Shown in pieces: positions 11,090-22,251 of a stretch of DNA of 64,000 bases (its first letter is position 1; every line of letters starts with the position of its first letter). Made by a program: the position numbers and the translations under genes. Under the pieces are notes generated by a model that did not search any database, was not told the DNA's origin, and worked only from the letters and a program-made list of their open reading frames with translations. This stretch comes from Bolinopsis microptera (lineage: Eukaryota > Ctenophora > Tentaculata > Lobata > Bolinopsidae), in the NCBI RefSeq assembly GCF_026151205.1, contig NC_087083.1, forward strand, positions 13,018,944 through 13,082,943. The letters are read 5' to 3'.

Positions 11090-11636
11090 TCATCGATCAT
11101 ATTGTTGATTACCTTCATCTCCGGGATGGGTAATATTGATCATATCAGGCGCCTCCAATAGATACACAAATTTCCCGCTGTGCACTCTACAATCCATGCT
11201 TAATACTTTAAAGGCAAGCTGATTCATTCCATCATCATATGGGTTAAAGAATATAAGTTTTACGATTTTAACGGCATGTGTCATATTATCCCATTTGGTA
11301 TATGCCGTGCTTTTATTAAATGTTCCTGTAGATTTACCTTCTTCGTCAAACACTAAAACCTCTGATGATAGTGTGACCAAAATTCCTGATTCGATTTCCA
11401 CGATGTAGGATGAGTCATATTTTGATTTAATAACGGGACAATCTTTATTAATCCTAGAAGAGTTGTTTAGGCAGGAGACCGAGATACTTAGCAGGAAATC
11501 CTTTTCGGGACACAGCTTAAAGAAGTCAGCAGAACAGCTATAGAAGTTGTAGAAGATTCCATCTGCAATTATTATCTTTCCTTCCTCCTCTAGTTTCCAA
11601 TCTTCGGCATGCTTCGTGCAAGGTGTTGTTTTGTTT
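11090..11636 (-). CDS. Long exon of an unrecognised protein
   Basis: An open frame of about 182 codons starts at a convincing acceptor (pyrimidine-rich, ending ttttaatag at 11637) and runs to a stop at 11090. It has two strand-rich halves: IIIADGIFYNFYSCSADFFK with Cys-containing LSISVSCLNN, then VTLSSEVLVFDEEGKSTGTF, FNPYDDGMNQLAFKVLSMD and KFVYLLEAPDMINITHPGDE. The hydrophobic alternation suggests a beta-rich globular domain. No upstream exon could be fixed; 5' of it lies a remnant of the block A/B unit. Composition and orientation match the rest of the minus-strand gene set. I do not recognise the family. Confidence 0.45.
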
Positions 11637-11734
11637 CTATTAAAAGAATAAATTGAATCAAGTTTCTAATCTACTCAGCTTTTTGAAATGTACTCTTTGT
11701 TAGTTTCGTCCGCTGCTGATCTTCCTTTGGTGCT

Positions 11735-12050
11735 GTGTATGGAATGGTGATTGTCATAGAGTATGATGGCCACATCAAATATCTGTTACCTCCCTTAGTA
11801 TAGTAGTATAATACATACTAGATATTATTACAAATCGTTTATGTTATAGACTCTCTATAAAGGGTGCTTATTCTCTTATTTCCACAACTATTCTCGTTTC
11901 CTTTTGTGGTCACTGAATTATTTATTCCCCTCTGTTTTGATTGTATCCGTCTGATCTCCAATCGAAATGATAGTTACAGTCATATGTCTATCAACTCTGA
12001 TGTTATGCTTTAATAAAATAATTTTAATACATACAATTATCAAACAATAT
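11735..12050. repeat. Remnant of a third tandem unit
   Basis: The start of the zinc-finger exon (Met-Trp-Pro-Ser... on the minus strand) and about 270 bp 5' of it match 15242-15560 and 19142-19460. A segment around GTGCTTATTCTCTTATTTCC recurs five times (near 11872, 15385, 16745, 19285 and 20670). Confidence 0.75.
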
Positions 12051-12689
12051 CCCGGTCGCGGGTCGCCTCAATGTCGACATCTGTTCGGGACCACTTCGCC
12101 AGTTCTGAAGTTTTATCAATATAGGTTGTTACTCTGGTGAGGAATGGCCTCACCAATCGTTCTTTCGTTTTATGTAAGTACCTCCGTCTACAGGATTTTC
12201 AATACTTAGAGTAGGATCTCGGAATCTGTTCATAACAAAATAGAAAAGGTTGTCTGTACAGCTGAGAGTGGGATCAGTGGGATTGATCATAATTTTTAAA
12301 AATCGAGAATTATTTAAAATTTAGAACCCCCTCGCTCGAGCAGTTGCCTTTTTTAGTTCAGACTTTCAGGAGCCTGTTAATATAAACTCCGGCAAATTAA
12401 CGCCTGGTACGATTGGTTTTAAATGTAAAAAGAGAAATTTAGCCAGATACAAAATTAGGACGAAAAAGAGAAAAAAACATGTAAAGAATTAGCGTTAAAA
12501 TTAAGAAGAAAAAAAGATTATACAATGATATTATCTGGCAAGGTATAGTGGAATATTGCAGATATGCTTATATTGGTAATTAAACTGGTTTAAGACAAAA
12601 AAGAGAAAAAAACATGTAAAGAATTAGCGTTAACATTAAGAAGAAAAAAAGATTATGCAATGATATTGTCTGGCAAGGTACATTGGAAT

Positions 12690-12880
12690 GTGAACGACAC
12701 TCCCTTGCTGTCTTTCAGTATTTTTTGGGTGATGGTTACCGTTTCAGATAACAGTTGTGGAATCTCATCCAACAGAGGCAGCGTTGAATGGCATCGGTCT
12801 AATTCTTAGGTTTCCTGCTCTTTTAGCGACATTAGGTTTTTGTAGCGTCCACTCTGAACATAACTTGCCTCCACCTGAGA
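12690..12880 (-). pseudogene. OB-fold/zinc-ribbon exon 2, block A (internally deleted)
   Basis: Begins after an acceptor (ctctcag) with a reading related to VEATYVMNG of the intact gene (here VEASYVQSGRYKN). Compared with block B, the segment coding the second Cx2C is missing, so the zinc ribbon is destroyed. Confidence 0.55.
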
Positions 12881-13064
12881 GAATATCAAATTTGAGTAAC
12901 GTATTCAACATTATAAAAAACGGGAAAACAAAGATTTTTAGAAAAATAAAGTAACGTTTAACAATAGTAGTAAACTTAATTTACAAACTGGTAAAGTAAC
13001 AGATCTAAAGTGAAGAAGATATAGAGACCAATGAACATGTCATCAATCACAATTTTTGGTTCGA

Positions 13065-13200
13065 GCTTAACAAGACATCCATAAAGGGTAGACATGATCA
13101 ATGAGTGTTTTAGTATGGGGTGTTGTAACACTGTTGTTGAGAGATGGGAAACTGAACTAATTAATTCACAAACAAGTTGTTGTATTTATACCCATATCCA
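13065..13200 (-). promoter_or_regulatory. Copy of the OB-fold gene promoter with truncated exon 1
   Basis: TATAAATA on the minus strand (13193-13200), then a leader and ATG at 13093-13095 opening MSTLYGCLVKLEP, after which the match to the intact gene breaks off. Same arrangement as 23760-23880. Confidence 0.6.
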
Positions 13201-13372
13201 CAGATGAGCATGCAGGAGATCGTGCAGATCTTCGTATTCTTCATACAGCATAGCCATGAATACAAATGCTATATCCCCCCTCCCATTATCTAGATATACA
13301 ACCACAGGCTTTTTATAACTCTCGAAAGCAGTGACAACTTTGTAGCTAAAACCACAGGGTATATGTTCTTTA
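13201..13372 (-). pseudogene. PolB exon (region after the first exonuclease motif), block A
   Basis: Open frame with VKEHIPCGFSYKVVTAFESY then KKPVVVYLDNGRGDIAFVF. In the DNA_pol_B_2 (protein-primed family B) polymerases of mobile elements, an H-P-C-G-F block followed by a VVY element sits between exonuclease motifs. This short piece is open, but its neighbours are not. Related copies at 17880-18075 and 23882-24083 carry different breaks. Confidence 0.6.
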
Positions 13373-14180
13373 ACGTTACTAATTATTTATCTGAGAAATG
13401 TAGCATACTATTCTTTGAGAGGGCGGATGGTATAATAGTTGATTAATTAATTAATTAAGCAGTATATAATTAACATTATAAACAATTATTACCTGCTACA
13501 ATGCATGCTGGTGACTGAACCATCTTCCAAAACGATTTAAAGAAGAGTTTGTCATCGGATGGGAACTTTATTCCCTAAGCTTTAAGGCGTATACAATTTT
13601 TTTCATGTTTCGAGAGATTTTCTGCTCCATAAAAACGGCTAAATTAATGATCTCTAGCTGAACGAGGACTGGGGATGGAGAAGTTTCACTGTATACGCCA
13701 ATTTACAATTTTATTGACCTACCTATCTGATGTACTGAGTATCGATTATGAACATATTTCTCCAGGACGATCGGAAACTGTATTTCGTACTCGAGGGTGA
13801 CATTCCTCCTATTTATCTCAGCAGATAGGATCCTGATATCACCTACCTGAATTGTTTTCTTGTGTAATTTCACTTCTAGTTCTACTTATAAAATATGTTA
13901 GAATCAAAGGTTACGCATGTGCAAAGTTATTCGTTTCAAAAGAAACTATTTAATTAATCGGGTGATCATATTATATCACCTTAGTCGAAACAATCTAAGT
14001 GTAAATCATTTAAATCAAAAACTTGTATTTTGTGTACCTGGTGGAGCTTTCCAGGTTTGTTAAAAAAACCGTACCATGAAACTCGTCATATGTGACTAGT
14101 TCCTTTAGTATAGCTGTATTGAAAAAAATGTTAAGAGAAGATCTTTTGATCAGATTCAGTATTTTTATTACAGATAATCA
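13373..14180 (-). pseudogene. Decayed PolB exon with nonsense codon, block A
   Basis: 13503-13625 matches the exon at 24367-24525 (IKFPSDDKLFFKSF) but carries an in-frame TAG just before it. The exonuclease-motif exon that lies 5' of the HPCGF block in the 24-kb copy is missing. The remaining sequence to 14180 has no recognised gene. Confidence 0.6.
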
Positions 14181-14489
14181 AAATACTTACCTACATACCA
14201 TAAATCGTTAGTATAAATCGGTAATATAAATGAATTTTCATTTGTCTTGGAAACTGGTAAATTGTTTCGGTTGGGTGTCAATAAAATTACTAATGAAGGG
14301 GAACAGCGTGTACAGATACATACTTCCACTTCTGTCTTATCTATTTATCTACGAACTGGTAGATTAATGGTAGATAAATGACACAAAATAACGCAAGCTT
14401 TTCTCCATTACTAACGTTCTTAAAACAACGACTCATTATTGCAATATTTGTTGAGTGGTATATTAACATTGTATGATAAGCTAACTCAC

Positions 14490-15300
14490 CATCTGGTAGT
14501 GTGAACGGGGTTATCTTTCCACTAGTCCGTCCTGTTGAGAGAATATTCAAGGCATCCCTAAAATGTTGCCCATACTCAATAACTTTTTTTTGCTGGATTC
14601 TTAGGTATCTTTCAACATTGCTATTACATTATTTCTATCATCTTGAATATTCCACCTACAGCAGAGCGTGTTTCCTCAGGATCTTGGGGTGCAACTCGTC
14701 TTCTCTTGTTTTGATAGGATGGGGTTTGAGAGCAAATGTGGGCATATTACGAGATCTCCCTGTTGTAAATTTCTCACCACAATCCTCGCAGGGATACCTG
14801 TGGAAATCAGATTATTGTCACATGATTATGAATAATAGAAAGAACGATTTAAAATAAATAAATTAATTAAAGAAAAAATTAAAATATGATTGTAAATTTA
14901 ATAAAGAAAGGCTAACAAACCATTTTCGCATACATTGCAAAAGATGATGAGTTAATTCATCACTTTCTAACTTTATTTCCTTGCAGCAAATGGGGCAAAA
15001 CCGACCAACACCTTTGCATGTCGTAAGATGTTTGGAGGTAGAGCCCATCAAACGCATGGGTTGATCACTGACCTGCTCTGGTTGATTCTCTGATGGTTGA
15101 CTTGAACATTCATTACACCCCATCCGTTGAGTGTCAATGACTTCATTGGCAGAACCACAGTTAGGGCATAGTTCGATTCCACAGAGGTAAATTAAGTCCA
15201 GTGTTGGGAATTTACCATCTTTGAGATGATAATTTACGCTAACAGCATTTGGTGCTGTGTATGGAATGGTGATTGTCATAGAGTATGATGGCCACATCAA
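14490..15300 (-). pseudogene. PolB N-terminal region, block A: OB-like/zinc-ribbon exon plus C2H2 exon
   Basis: Exon 1 (15300-14921) opens with MMWPSYSMTITIPY, then AVSVNYHLKDGKFPTLDLIY, a zinc ribbon (CPNCGS...CNECSS), a linker and a second Cys/His module (HLTTCKGVGRFCPICCKEI...HHLLQC). The donor follows ARKW-type codons (gtttgt at 14920). Exon 2 (14797-14490) starts after ttttccacag-type acceptor with YPCEDCGEKFTTGRSRN, a C2H2-like finger, and ends at a clean donor (gtgagt). A 2-bp insertion after GRSRN, shared with block B and absent at 26080-26319, throws exon 2 out of frame and produces a stop. Exon 1 alone is open for 126 codons. Confidence 0.6.
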
Positions 15301-16084
15301 ATATCTGTTACCTCCCTTAGTATAATATTATAATACATACTAAATATTATTACAAATCGTTTATGTTATAAACTCTCTAAGGGTGCTTATTCTCTTATTT
15401 CCACAACTATTCTCGTTTCCTTTTGTAGTCACTGAATTATTTATTCCCCTCTGTTTTGGTTGCGGTTGTATCCATCTGATCTCCAATCGAAATGATAGTT
15501 ACAGTCATATGTCTATCACCTCTGATGAAATAATTATAATACATACAATTATCAAATAAAATGTAAGTACCTCTGGATTTTGTCGCCTTGAAAGAGGCCG
15601 TGCCTTAGGCGCAGTGGAGATTCTGTTGTCAGGAAAGGTAAGAATGTGTCCAGCAACCCTCTGGTGGAGGCAATGTGAAGCAATTCATTGTTGGACTTCG
15701 TGGTGGGAGTGAAGCTTAAGGATTAATAATGGAAATGAGCAACGTGTGGAGAGGGAGCGGACACAGCAGAGCAAGACCCCGGGCCATGGATAGGAAACAG
15801 GTGAAGGCAGAAAGGCAGTGAGAATCTTGTGTGTTCCTCTTTTTATAGTCCTAGGTGTTCTGGTGTTCGGTAGAAGAGGAGTTCCAGTGTCTGCAGGTTG
15901 TCAAAGGGAGTTACAAGCAAACAGGTCATTAATACAAATACCGGTTTTCAAAACTGGTTACTTTATCAATTCCATTAAATCTTGTTAAGTGATAAAGTTG
16001 ATAAAGTGTCCTTTTTATGCCAATTTCTCTTATCAAACCTTTTTTTGCAACTTTTAAATGCTTATCACAAATCTAATTCACATC

Positions 16085-16670
16085 TTAACAAATCGAATTT
16101 ACAACTAACGGCATTACTGGGAAGCAACTTAACTTCTGAGATACTTCCTGCCTACATAACAATGGTGTTATTGTTAGGCCTGGCCTTATGAAGAATTGGG
16201 CCATGGGGGTGAGGAGCAATTCAGCTTCATGCTGTTCCTGCTGGATTTGACTGCCAGGCGGGTATGTTAGTGCTACTACCGGGCTTTCTATATGCGAAAG
16301 TGGTTGCGAGAAGCGTTTCTTCGCAGCTGCTCGTCCGGTGGTGGGTGGGAGGGTTGCGTAGTTCGAAGTTGGTGGGATGGAGTGGACGTTTGTTTTTTCA
16401 GATTCATGGTCGACGGTGGATAGGGTTATTTTATAGGATCCGAATCTTACCGCGGCTGACAATTTAAGTGGGGGCGGTTTTTGTACTGAGGTGATGGGCA
16501 CTTGCAGCTGGTGCGGGTTCTGGCAGTATGGGGTGCGATGGATTGTCTAATGTGGCCAGCGCCCAGCACCGGTCCTGGAGTGGCCGGCGCGGGTTTGGGT
16601 ACGGTTGGTACAGGCCCTGGTGCGGCGGCTGTGGTGCAGATGGGGGTTGGATAAGGTCGTGGAACTGCAA
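16085..16670 (-). CDS. Proline-rich, low-complexity ORFs (two frames), block A
   Basis: Two overlapping minus-strand frames: 16670-16464 (IQPPSAPQPPHQGLYQPYPN) and 16501-16085 (HSIPPTSNYATLPPTTGR, then SQPLSHIESPVVALTYPPGS). They look like one Pro/Gln-rich disordered region split by an indel near 16490; in block B the junction reads differently. This sits 5' of the zinc-finger exon in transcription order and could be an upstream exon of the same gene. No family recognised. Confidence 0.35.
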
Positions 16671-17559
16671 ACCGGAGAAATATCAGTAGACGATCTCCAT
16701 CTAATAATTTGGCATAATATCCGGATGTGGAACTGGGGTGTTAGGTTGCCTATTCTCTTATTTCCACAACTATCCTCCTTTTTTAGTTTTTTGTGGTCAT
16801 TGAGTTATATATTTTTCCTTGATTTGGTTGTATCCGTCAGCTCTTCAATGGAAATGACAGTTACAGTTATTTTTCTATCACCTCTGATGATATGCTTTAA
16901 TAAAATAATATTAATTATAATACATACAATTATAAAATAATATCCCGGTCGCGGGTCGCCTCAATGTCGACGTCTGTTCGGGACCACTTCGCCAGTTCCA
17001 GAGTTTTATCAATATAGGTTGTTACTCTGGTGAGGAATGGCCTCACCAATCTTTTTTTCGTTTTATGTAAGTACCTCCGTCTACAGGATTTTCAATACTT
17101 AGAGTAGGATCTCGGAATCTGTTCATAACAAAATAGAAAAGGTTGTCTGTACAGCTGAGAGTGGGATCAGTGGGATTGATCATAATTTAAAAAAATCGAG
17201 AATTATTTAAAATTTAGAACCCCCTCGCTCGAGCAGTTGCCTTTTTTAGTTCAGACTTTCAGGAGCCTGTTAATATAAACAATAAACTCCGGCAAATTAA
17301 CGCCTGGTACGATTGGTTTTAAATGTAAAAAGAGAAATTTAGCCAGATACAAAATTAAGACGAAAAAGAGAAAAAACATGTAAAGAATTAGCGTTAACAT
17401 TAAGAAGAAAAAAAGATTATACAATGATATTGTCTGGCAAGGTATAGTGGAATATTGTAAATATGCTTATATCGGTAATTAACCTGGTTTAAGACAAAAA
17501 AGAGAAAAAAACATGTAAAGAATTAGCGTTAACATTAAGAAGAAAAAAAGATTATGCAA

Positions 17560-17832
17560 TGATATTGTCTGGCAAGGTACATTGGAATGTGAACGACACT
17601 CCCTTGCTGTCTTTCAGTATTTTTTGGGTGATGGTTACCGTTTCAGATAACAGTTGTGGAATCTCATCATCAGAGAGTGTTGAACACTCCAGGCACATGC
17701 TTTGCGCATCCAACAGAGGCAGCGTTGAATGGCATCGGTCACATTCTTAGGTTTCCTGCTCTTTTAGCGACATTAGGTTTTTGTAGCGTCCACTCTGAAC
17801 ATAACTTGCCTCCACCTGAGAGAATATCAAAT
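17560..17832 (-). pseudogene. OB-fold/zinc-ribbon exon 2, block B
   Basis: After the ctctcag acceptor it reads VEASYVQSGRYKNLMSLKEQ, an in-frame stop, then in the register of the family ECDRCHSTLPLLDAQSMCLE with C-x2-C...C-x2-C spacing, then DDEIPQLLSETVTITQ. The alignment to the intact gene at 22942-23433 is continuous apart from the stop and a small indel beside it. Confidence 0.6.
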
Positions 17833-17879
17833 TTGAGTAACGTATTCAACATTATAAAAAACGGGAAAACATATCCACA

Positions 17880-18075
17880 GATGAGCATGCAGGAGATCGT
17901 GCAGATCTTCGTATTCTTCATACAGCATAGCCATGAATACAGAATCTGTGTATTACAGATGCTACATCCCGCGTCCCATTATTTCGATATACAACCACAG
18001 GCTTTTATAACTCTCGAAAGCAGTGACAACTTTGTAGCTGAAACCACAGGGTATATGTTCTTTAACACGTGTAGT
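17880..18075 (-). pseudogene. PolB HPCGF exon, block B (frameshifted)
   Basis: Reads RVKEHIPCGFSYKVVTAFES, then a one-base loss in a T-run changes the frame and leads to a stop. An extra 5' reading (TPNRNNLPVSKTNDNSFILP) is open into it from 18186. Confidence 0.6.
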
Positions 18076-18389
18076 ATTCTGAAAATAAAAAGAAACGGTT
18101 GTGAATAAATCGTTAGTATAAATCGGTAATATAAATGAATTGTCATTTGTCTTGGAAACTGGTAAATTGTTTCGGTTGGGTGTCAATAAAAGTTCTTATG
18201 AAGGGGAACAGCGTGTACAGATACATACTTCCACTTCTGTCTTATCTATTTGTCTACGAACTGGTAGATAAATAACACAAAATAACGCAAGCTTTTATTT
18301 ATTACTAACGTTCTTAAAGTTAAAACAACGACTCATTATTGCAATATTTCTTGAGTGGTATATTAACATTGTATGATAAGCTAACTCAC

Positions 18390-19200
18390 CATCTGGTAGT
18401 GTGAACGGGGTTATCTTTCCACTAGTCCGTCCTGTTGAGAGAATATTCAAGGTATCCCTAAAATGTTGCCCATACTCAATAACATTTTTTTGCTGGATTC
18501 TTTGGTATCTTTCAACATTGCTATTACTTTATTTCTATCATCTTGAATATTCCACCTACAGCAGAGCGTGTTTCCTCAGGATCTTGGGGTGCAACTCGTC
18601 TTCTCTTGTTTTGATAGGATGGGGTTTGAGAGCAAATGTGGGCATATTACGAGCTCTCCCTGTTGTAAATTTCTCACCACAATCCTCGCAGGGATACCTG
18701 TGGAAAATCAGATTATTGTCACATGATTATGAATAATAGAAAGAACGATTTAAAATAAATAAATTAATTAAAGAAAAAGTAAAATATGATTGTACATTTA
18801 ATAAAGAAAGGCTAAAAAACCATTTTCGCATACATTGCAAAAGATGATGAGTTAATTCATCACTTTCTAACTTTATTTCCTTGCAGCAAATGGGGCAAAA
18901 CCGACCAACACCTTTGCATGTCGTAAGATGTTTGGAGGTAGAGCCCATCAAACGCATGGGTTGATCACTGACCCGCTCTGGTTGATTCTCTGATGGTTGA
19001 CTTGAACATTCATTACACCCCATCCGTTGAGTGTCAATGACTTCATTGTCAGAACCACAGTTAGGGCATAGTTCGATTCCACAGAGGTAAATTAAGTCCA
19101 GTGTTGGGAATTTACCATCTTTGAGATGATAATTTACGCTAACAGCATTTGGTGCTGTGTATGGAATGGTGATTGTCATAGAGTATGATGGCCACATCAA
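18390..19200 (-). pseudogene. PolB N-terminal region, block B
   Basis: Two exons as in block A: 19200-18821 (OB-like start, zinc ribbon CPNCGS...CNECSS, Cys/His module FCPICCKEI...HHLLQC) and 18697-18390 (C2H2 finger YPCEDCGEKF, donor gtgagt). It shares the 2-bp insertion in exon 2 with block A, so that lesion predates the tandem duplication. The exon 1 donor is changed to gttttt. Confidence 0.6.
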
Positions 19201-19989
19201 ATATCTGTTACCTCCCTTAGTATAATAGTATAATACATACTAGATATTATTACAAATCGTTTATGTTATAGACTCTCTAAGGGTGCTTATTCTCTTATTT
19301 CCACGACTATTCTCGTTTCCTTTTGTAGTCACTGAATTATTTATTCCCCTCTGTTTTGGTTGCGGTTGTATCCGTCTGATCTCCAATCGAAATGATAGTT
19401 ACAGTCATATGTCTATCACCTCTGATGAAATAATTATAATACATACAATTATCAAATAAAATGTAAGTACCTCTGGATTTTGTCGCCTTGAAAGAGGCCG
19501 TGCCTTAGGCGCAGTGGAGATTCTGTTGTCAGGAAAGCTAAGAATGTGTCCAGCAACCCTCTGGTGGAGGCAATGTGAAGCAATTCATTGTTGGACTTCG
19601 TGGTGGGAGTGAAGCTTAAGGATTAATAATGGAAATGAGCAACGTGTGGAGAGGGAGCGGACACAGCAGAGCAAGACCCCGGGCCATGGATAGGAAACAG
19701 GTGAAAGCAGAAAGGCAGTGAGAATCTTGTGTGTTCCTCTTTTTATAGTCCTAGGTGTTCTGGTGTTCGGTGGAAGAGGAGTTCCAGTGTCCGCAGGTTG
19801 TCAAAGGGAGTTACAAGCAAACAGGTCATTAATACAAATACCGGTTTTCAAAACTGGTTACTTTATCAATTCCATTAAATCTTGTTAAGTGATAAAGTTG
19901 ATAAAGTGTCCTTTTTATGCCAATTTCTCCTATCAAACCTTTTTTTGCAACTTTTAAATGCTTATCACAAATCTAATTCACATCTTAAC

Positions 19990-20600
19990 AAATCGAATTT
20001 ACAACTAACGGCATTACTGGGAAGCAACTTAACTTCTGAGATACTTCCTGCCTACATAACAATGGTGTTATTGTTAGGCTTGGCCTTCTGAAGAATTGGG
20101 CCGTGGGGTGAGGAGCAATTCAGCTTCATGCTGTTCCTGCTGGATTTGACTGCCAGGCGGGTATGTTAGTGCTACTACCGGGCTTTCTATATGCGAAAGT
20201 GGTTGCGAGAAGCGTTTCTTCGCAGCTGCTCGTCCAGTGGTGGGTGGGAGGGTTGCATAGTTCGACGTTGGTGGGATGGAGTGGACGTTTGTTTTTTCAG
20301 ATTCTTTGTCGACGGTGGCTATAGGGTTATTTTATAGGATCCGAATTCCGAATCGTACCGCGGCTGACAATTTAGGTAGGGGCGGTTTTTGTACTGGCTT
20401 AGGTGATGGGAACTTTGATGCAGCTGGTGCGGGTTCTGGCAGTATGGGGTGCGATGGATTGTCTAATGTGGCCAGCGCCCAGCACTGTTCCTAGAGTGGC
20501 CGGCGCGGGTTCGGGTACGGTTGGTATAGGCCCTGGCGCGGCGGCTGTGGTGCAGGTGGGGGTTGGATAAGGTCGTGGAACTGCAAAATATCCGGAGAAA
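19990..20600 (-). pseudogene. Proline-rich region, block B
   Basis: Counterpart of 16085-16670. The PPT/PAP-rich codons persist, with indels and a stop where block A reads RPLQDRCW. Function unknown. Confidence 0.35.
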
Positions 20601-20879
20601 TATATACGATAATACGATCTCCATCTAATAATTTGACATAATATCCGGCTGTGGAACTGGGGTGTTAGGTTGCCTATTCTCTTATTTCCACAACTATCCT
20701 CCTTTTTTAGTTTTTTGTGGTCATTGAGTTATATATTTTTTCTGATTTGGTTGTATCCGTCAGCTCTTTAATGGAAATTATAGTTACAGTTATTTTTCTA
20801 TCACCTCTGATGTTATGCTTTAATAAAATAATTATAATACATACAATTATAAAATAATATCCCGGTCGCGGGTTGCCTC

Positions 20880-20918
20880 AGGGGGAGCCGCCCATGAGTG
20901 CTTTTAAATGATATGCCG

Positions 20919-20965
<47 letters not shown>

Positions 20966-21760
20966 GGTATTTGATGCCGTCATTTTCATCTACGAAGAAT
21001 GAAGCTTGCGATGAAGAAACGCTAAAGTGAAAACCCCGTGTTCTGCGTTTTGATCTATCCATTGACAGAGAAGTTAAATGTTTTATTTTTGTTTTCATCT
21101 TTTGACCTACCGACCTGTGAGGAAATTGTAGGAGATGATAACGAAGAATTTATAAACTATGAACCATTGTTTTTTCTTTCGGAAGAAAAGTGGATAAAAT
21201 ATAATTATAATTTAGTTTAGCAAAAAGATCATCGTAAAGTGGGAACTCGCGAGAAATAAGGGTATACCTATTTACCTTGGCCTTGCAATACATCGCTTGT
21301 TCAGAAACAAGATCGATAAGACCCTGCAATCTTCCATGTACGTCCTTTGCATGGCCTCACCTCTCGCTAAGCACATTTTCTCAAGACTTGCTTTAATTTC
21401 GATTATAAATATTGCTTTATATTTATCATTGATTTATTAGTTTCATTGATTTATTAGTTTCATTGATTGGATCGATCTGGAAATCTTAGTACATACGGCG
21501 AACAATCCAAAAGGGTGTCGCCTTCATAGCAGCGGAAAGGATTTGGGAACGCGCCTCCTTGCTTGAGTTACTAGATCGTCCTCCCTTTTTCTTTCTCGAT
21601 TTGTTGGAAATGATCCAGTCGGAAACGAGTCGATTCATTTGGGCGCCCCCCAAGTGGGGGTCTCCCTACATACCAACGACTTTTAGGGCGTTGACTGATT
21701 TTTCGATGGCGACTACATCCATGGTGCCGCCTCCCATGTCGATCGTAATTGACTCTGTAC
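20880..21760 (-). pseudogene. Second HSP70-like fragment, split by poly-C
   Basis: The minus strand shows HSP70 landmarks in order. ITIDMGGGTMDVVAIEKS (21760-21680) is the phosphate-2 loop, D-x-GGGT-x-D. It is followed by an in-frame TAG and GDPHLGGAQMNRLVSDWI, the conserved GD..LGG..fD element with the usual D replaced. Then comes divergent sequence, SSSQASFFVDENDGIKYPG (21020-20965), which fits the S.S.QA.i.vd..... segment; a poly-C/G run; and finally a frame resembling GAAYHLKALMGG (20925-20885), the ALGAA helix. The fragment ends at the block B boundary, at the same place where homology to 4686-4733 ends. Confidence 0.65.
20919..20963. repeat. Poly-C tract, about 45 bp
   Basis: Homopolymer inside the HSP70-like fragment, where codons for Gly-rich sequence would be on the minus strand. 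Length is likely unstable and assembly-sensitive. Confidence 0.95.
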
Positions 21761-22230
21761 AGCTGAGAGTGGGATCAGTGGGATTGATCATAATTAAAAA
21801 AATCGAGAATGATTTAAAATTTAGAACCCCCTCGCTTGAGCAGTTGCCTTTTTTAGTTCAGACTTTTAGGAGCCTTTTAATATAAACAATAAACTCCGGC
21901 AAATTAACGCCTGGTACGATTGGTTTTAAATGTAAAAAGAGAAATTTAGCCAGATAAAAAATTAAGACAAAAAAGAGAAAAAAACATGTAAAGAATTAGC
22001 GTTAACATTAAGAAGAAAAAAAGATTATACAATGATATTGTCTGGCAAGGTATAGTGGAATATTGTAAATATGCTTATATTGGCAATTAACCTGGTTTAA
22101 GACAAAAAAGAGAAAAAAAAACATGTAAAGAATTAGCGTTAACATTAAGAATAAAAAATATCATACAATGATATTTTCTGGCAAGGTATAGTGGTGTATT
22201 GCAGATATGCTTATATTGGTAATTAACCTA
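21756..22230. repeat. Third copy of block 5' segment and A-rich repeats
   Basis: Matches 12258-12600 and 17150-17480 beginning at CTGTACAGCTGAGAGTGGGA, including two units of the A-rich repeat with core GAATTAGCGTTAACATTAAG. Confidence 0.8.
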
Positions 22231-22251
22231 GTAGGTAGGAAGTTGTGAAGG

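Larger units (their letters stand above)
12051..16943. repeat. Tandem block A (4.9 kb)
   Basis: Starts at CCCGGTCGCGGGTCGCCTCA and ends where the same sequence restarts at 16944. It is collinear with block B except for an extra segment of about 1 kb (roughly 12945-14110) that contains the OB-fold promoter, exon 1 and polymerase exons. That segment is shared with 23500-24400, so block B lost it. Confidence 0.85.
16944..20860. repeat. Tandem block B (3.9 kb)
   Basis: Collinear with block A at high identity; offset 3900 bp for 14.5-16.2 kb. It lacks the roughly 1-kb segment described under block A: OB exon 2 intron sequence (GGGAAAACA at about 17868) is joined straight to polymerase exon sequence. 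Confidence 0.85.

Noticed and set aside
14501-14857. Plus-strand ORF (and its copy at 18401-18736)
   Set aside because: Lies opposite the C2H2 exon and its splice sites; no domain of its own.
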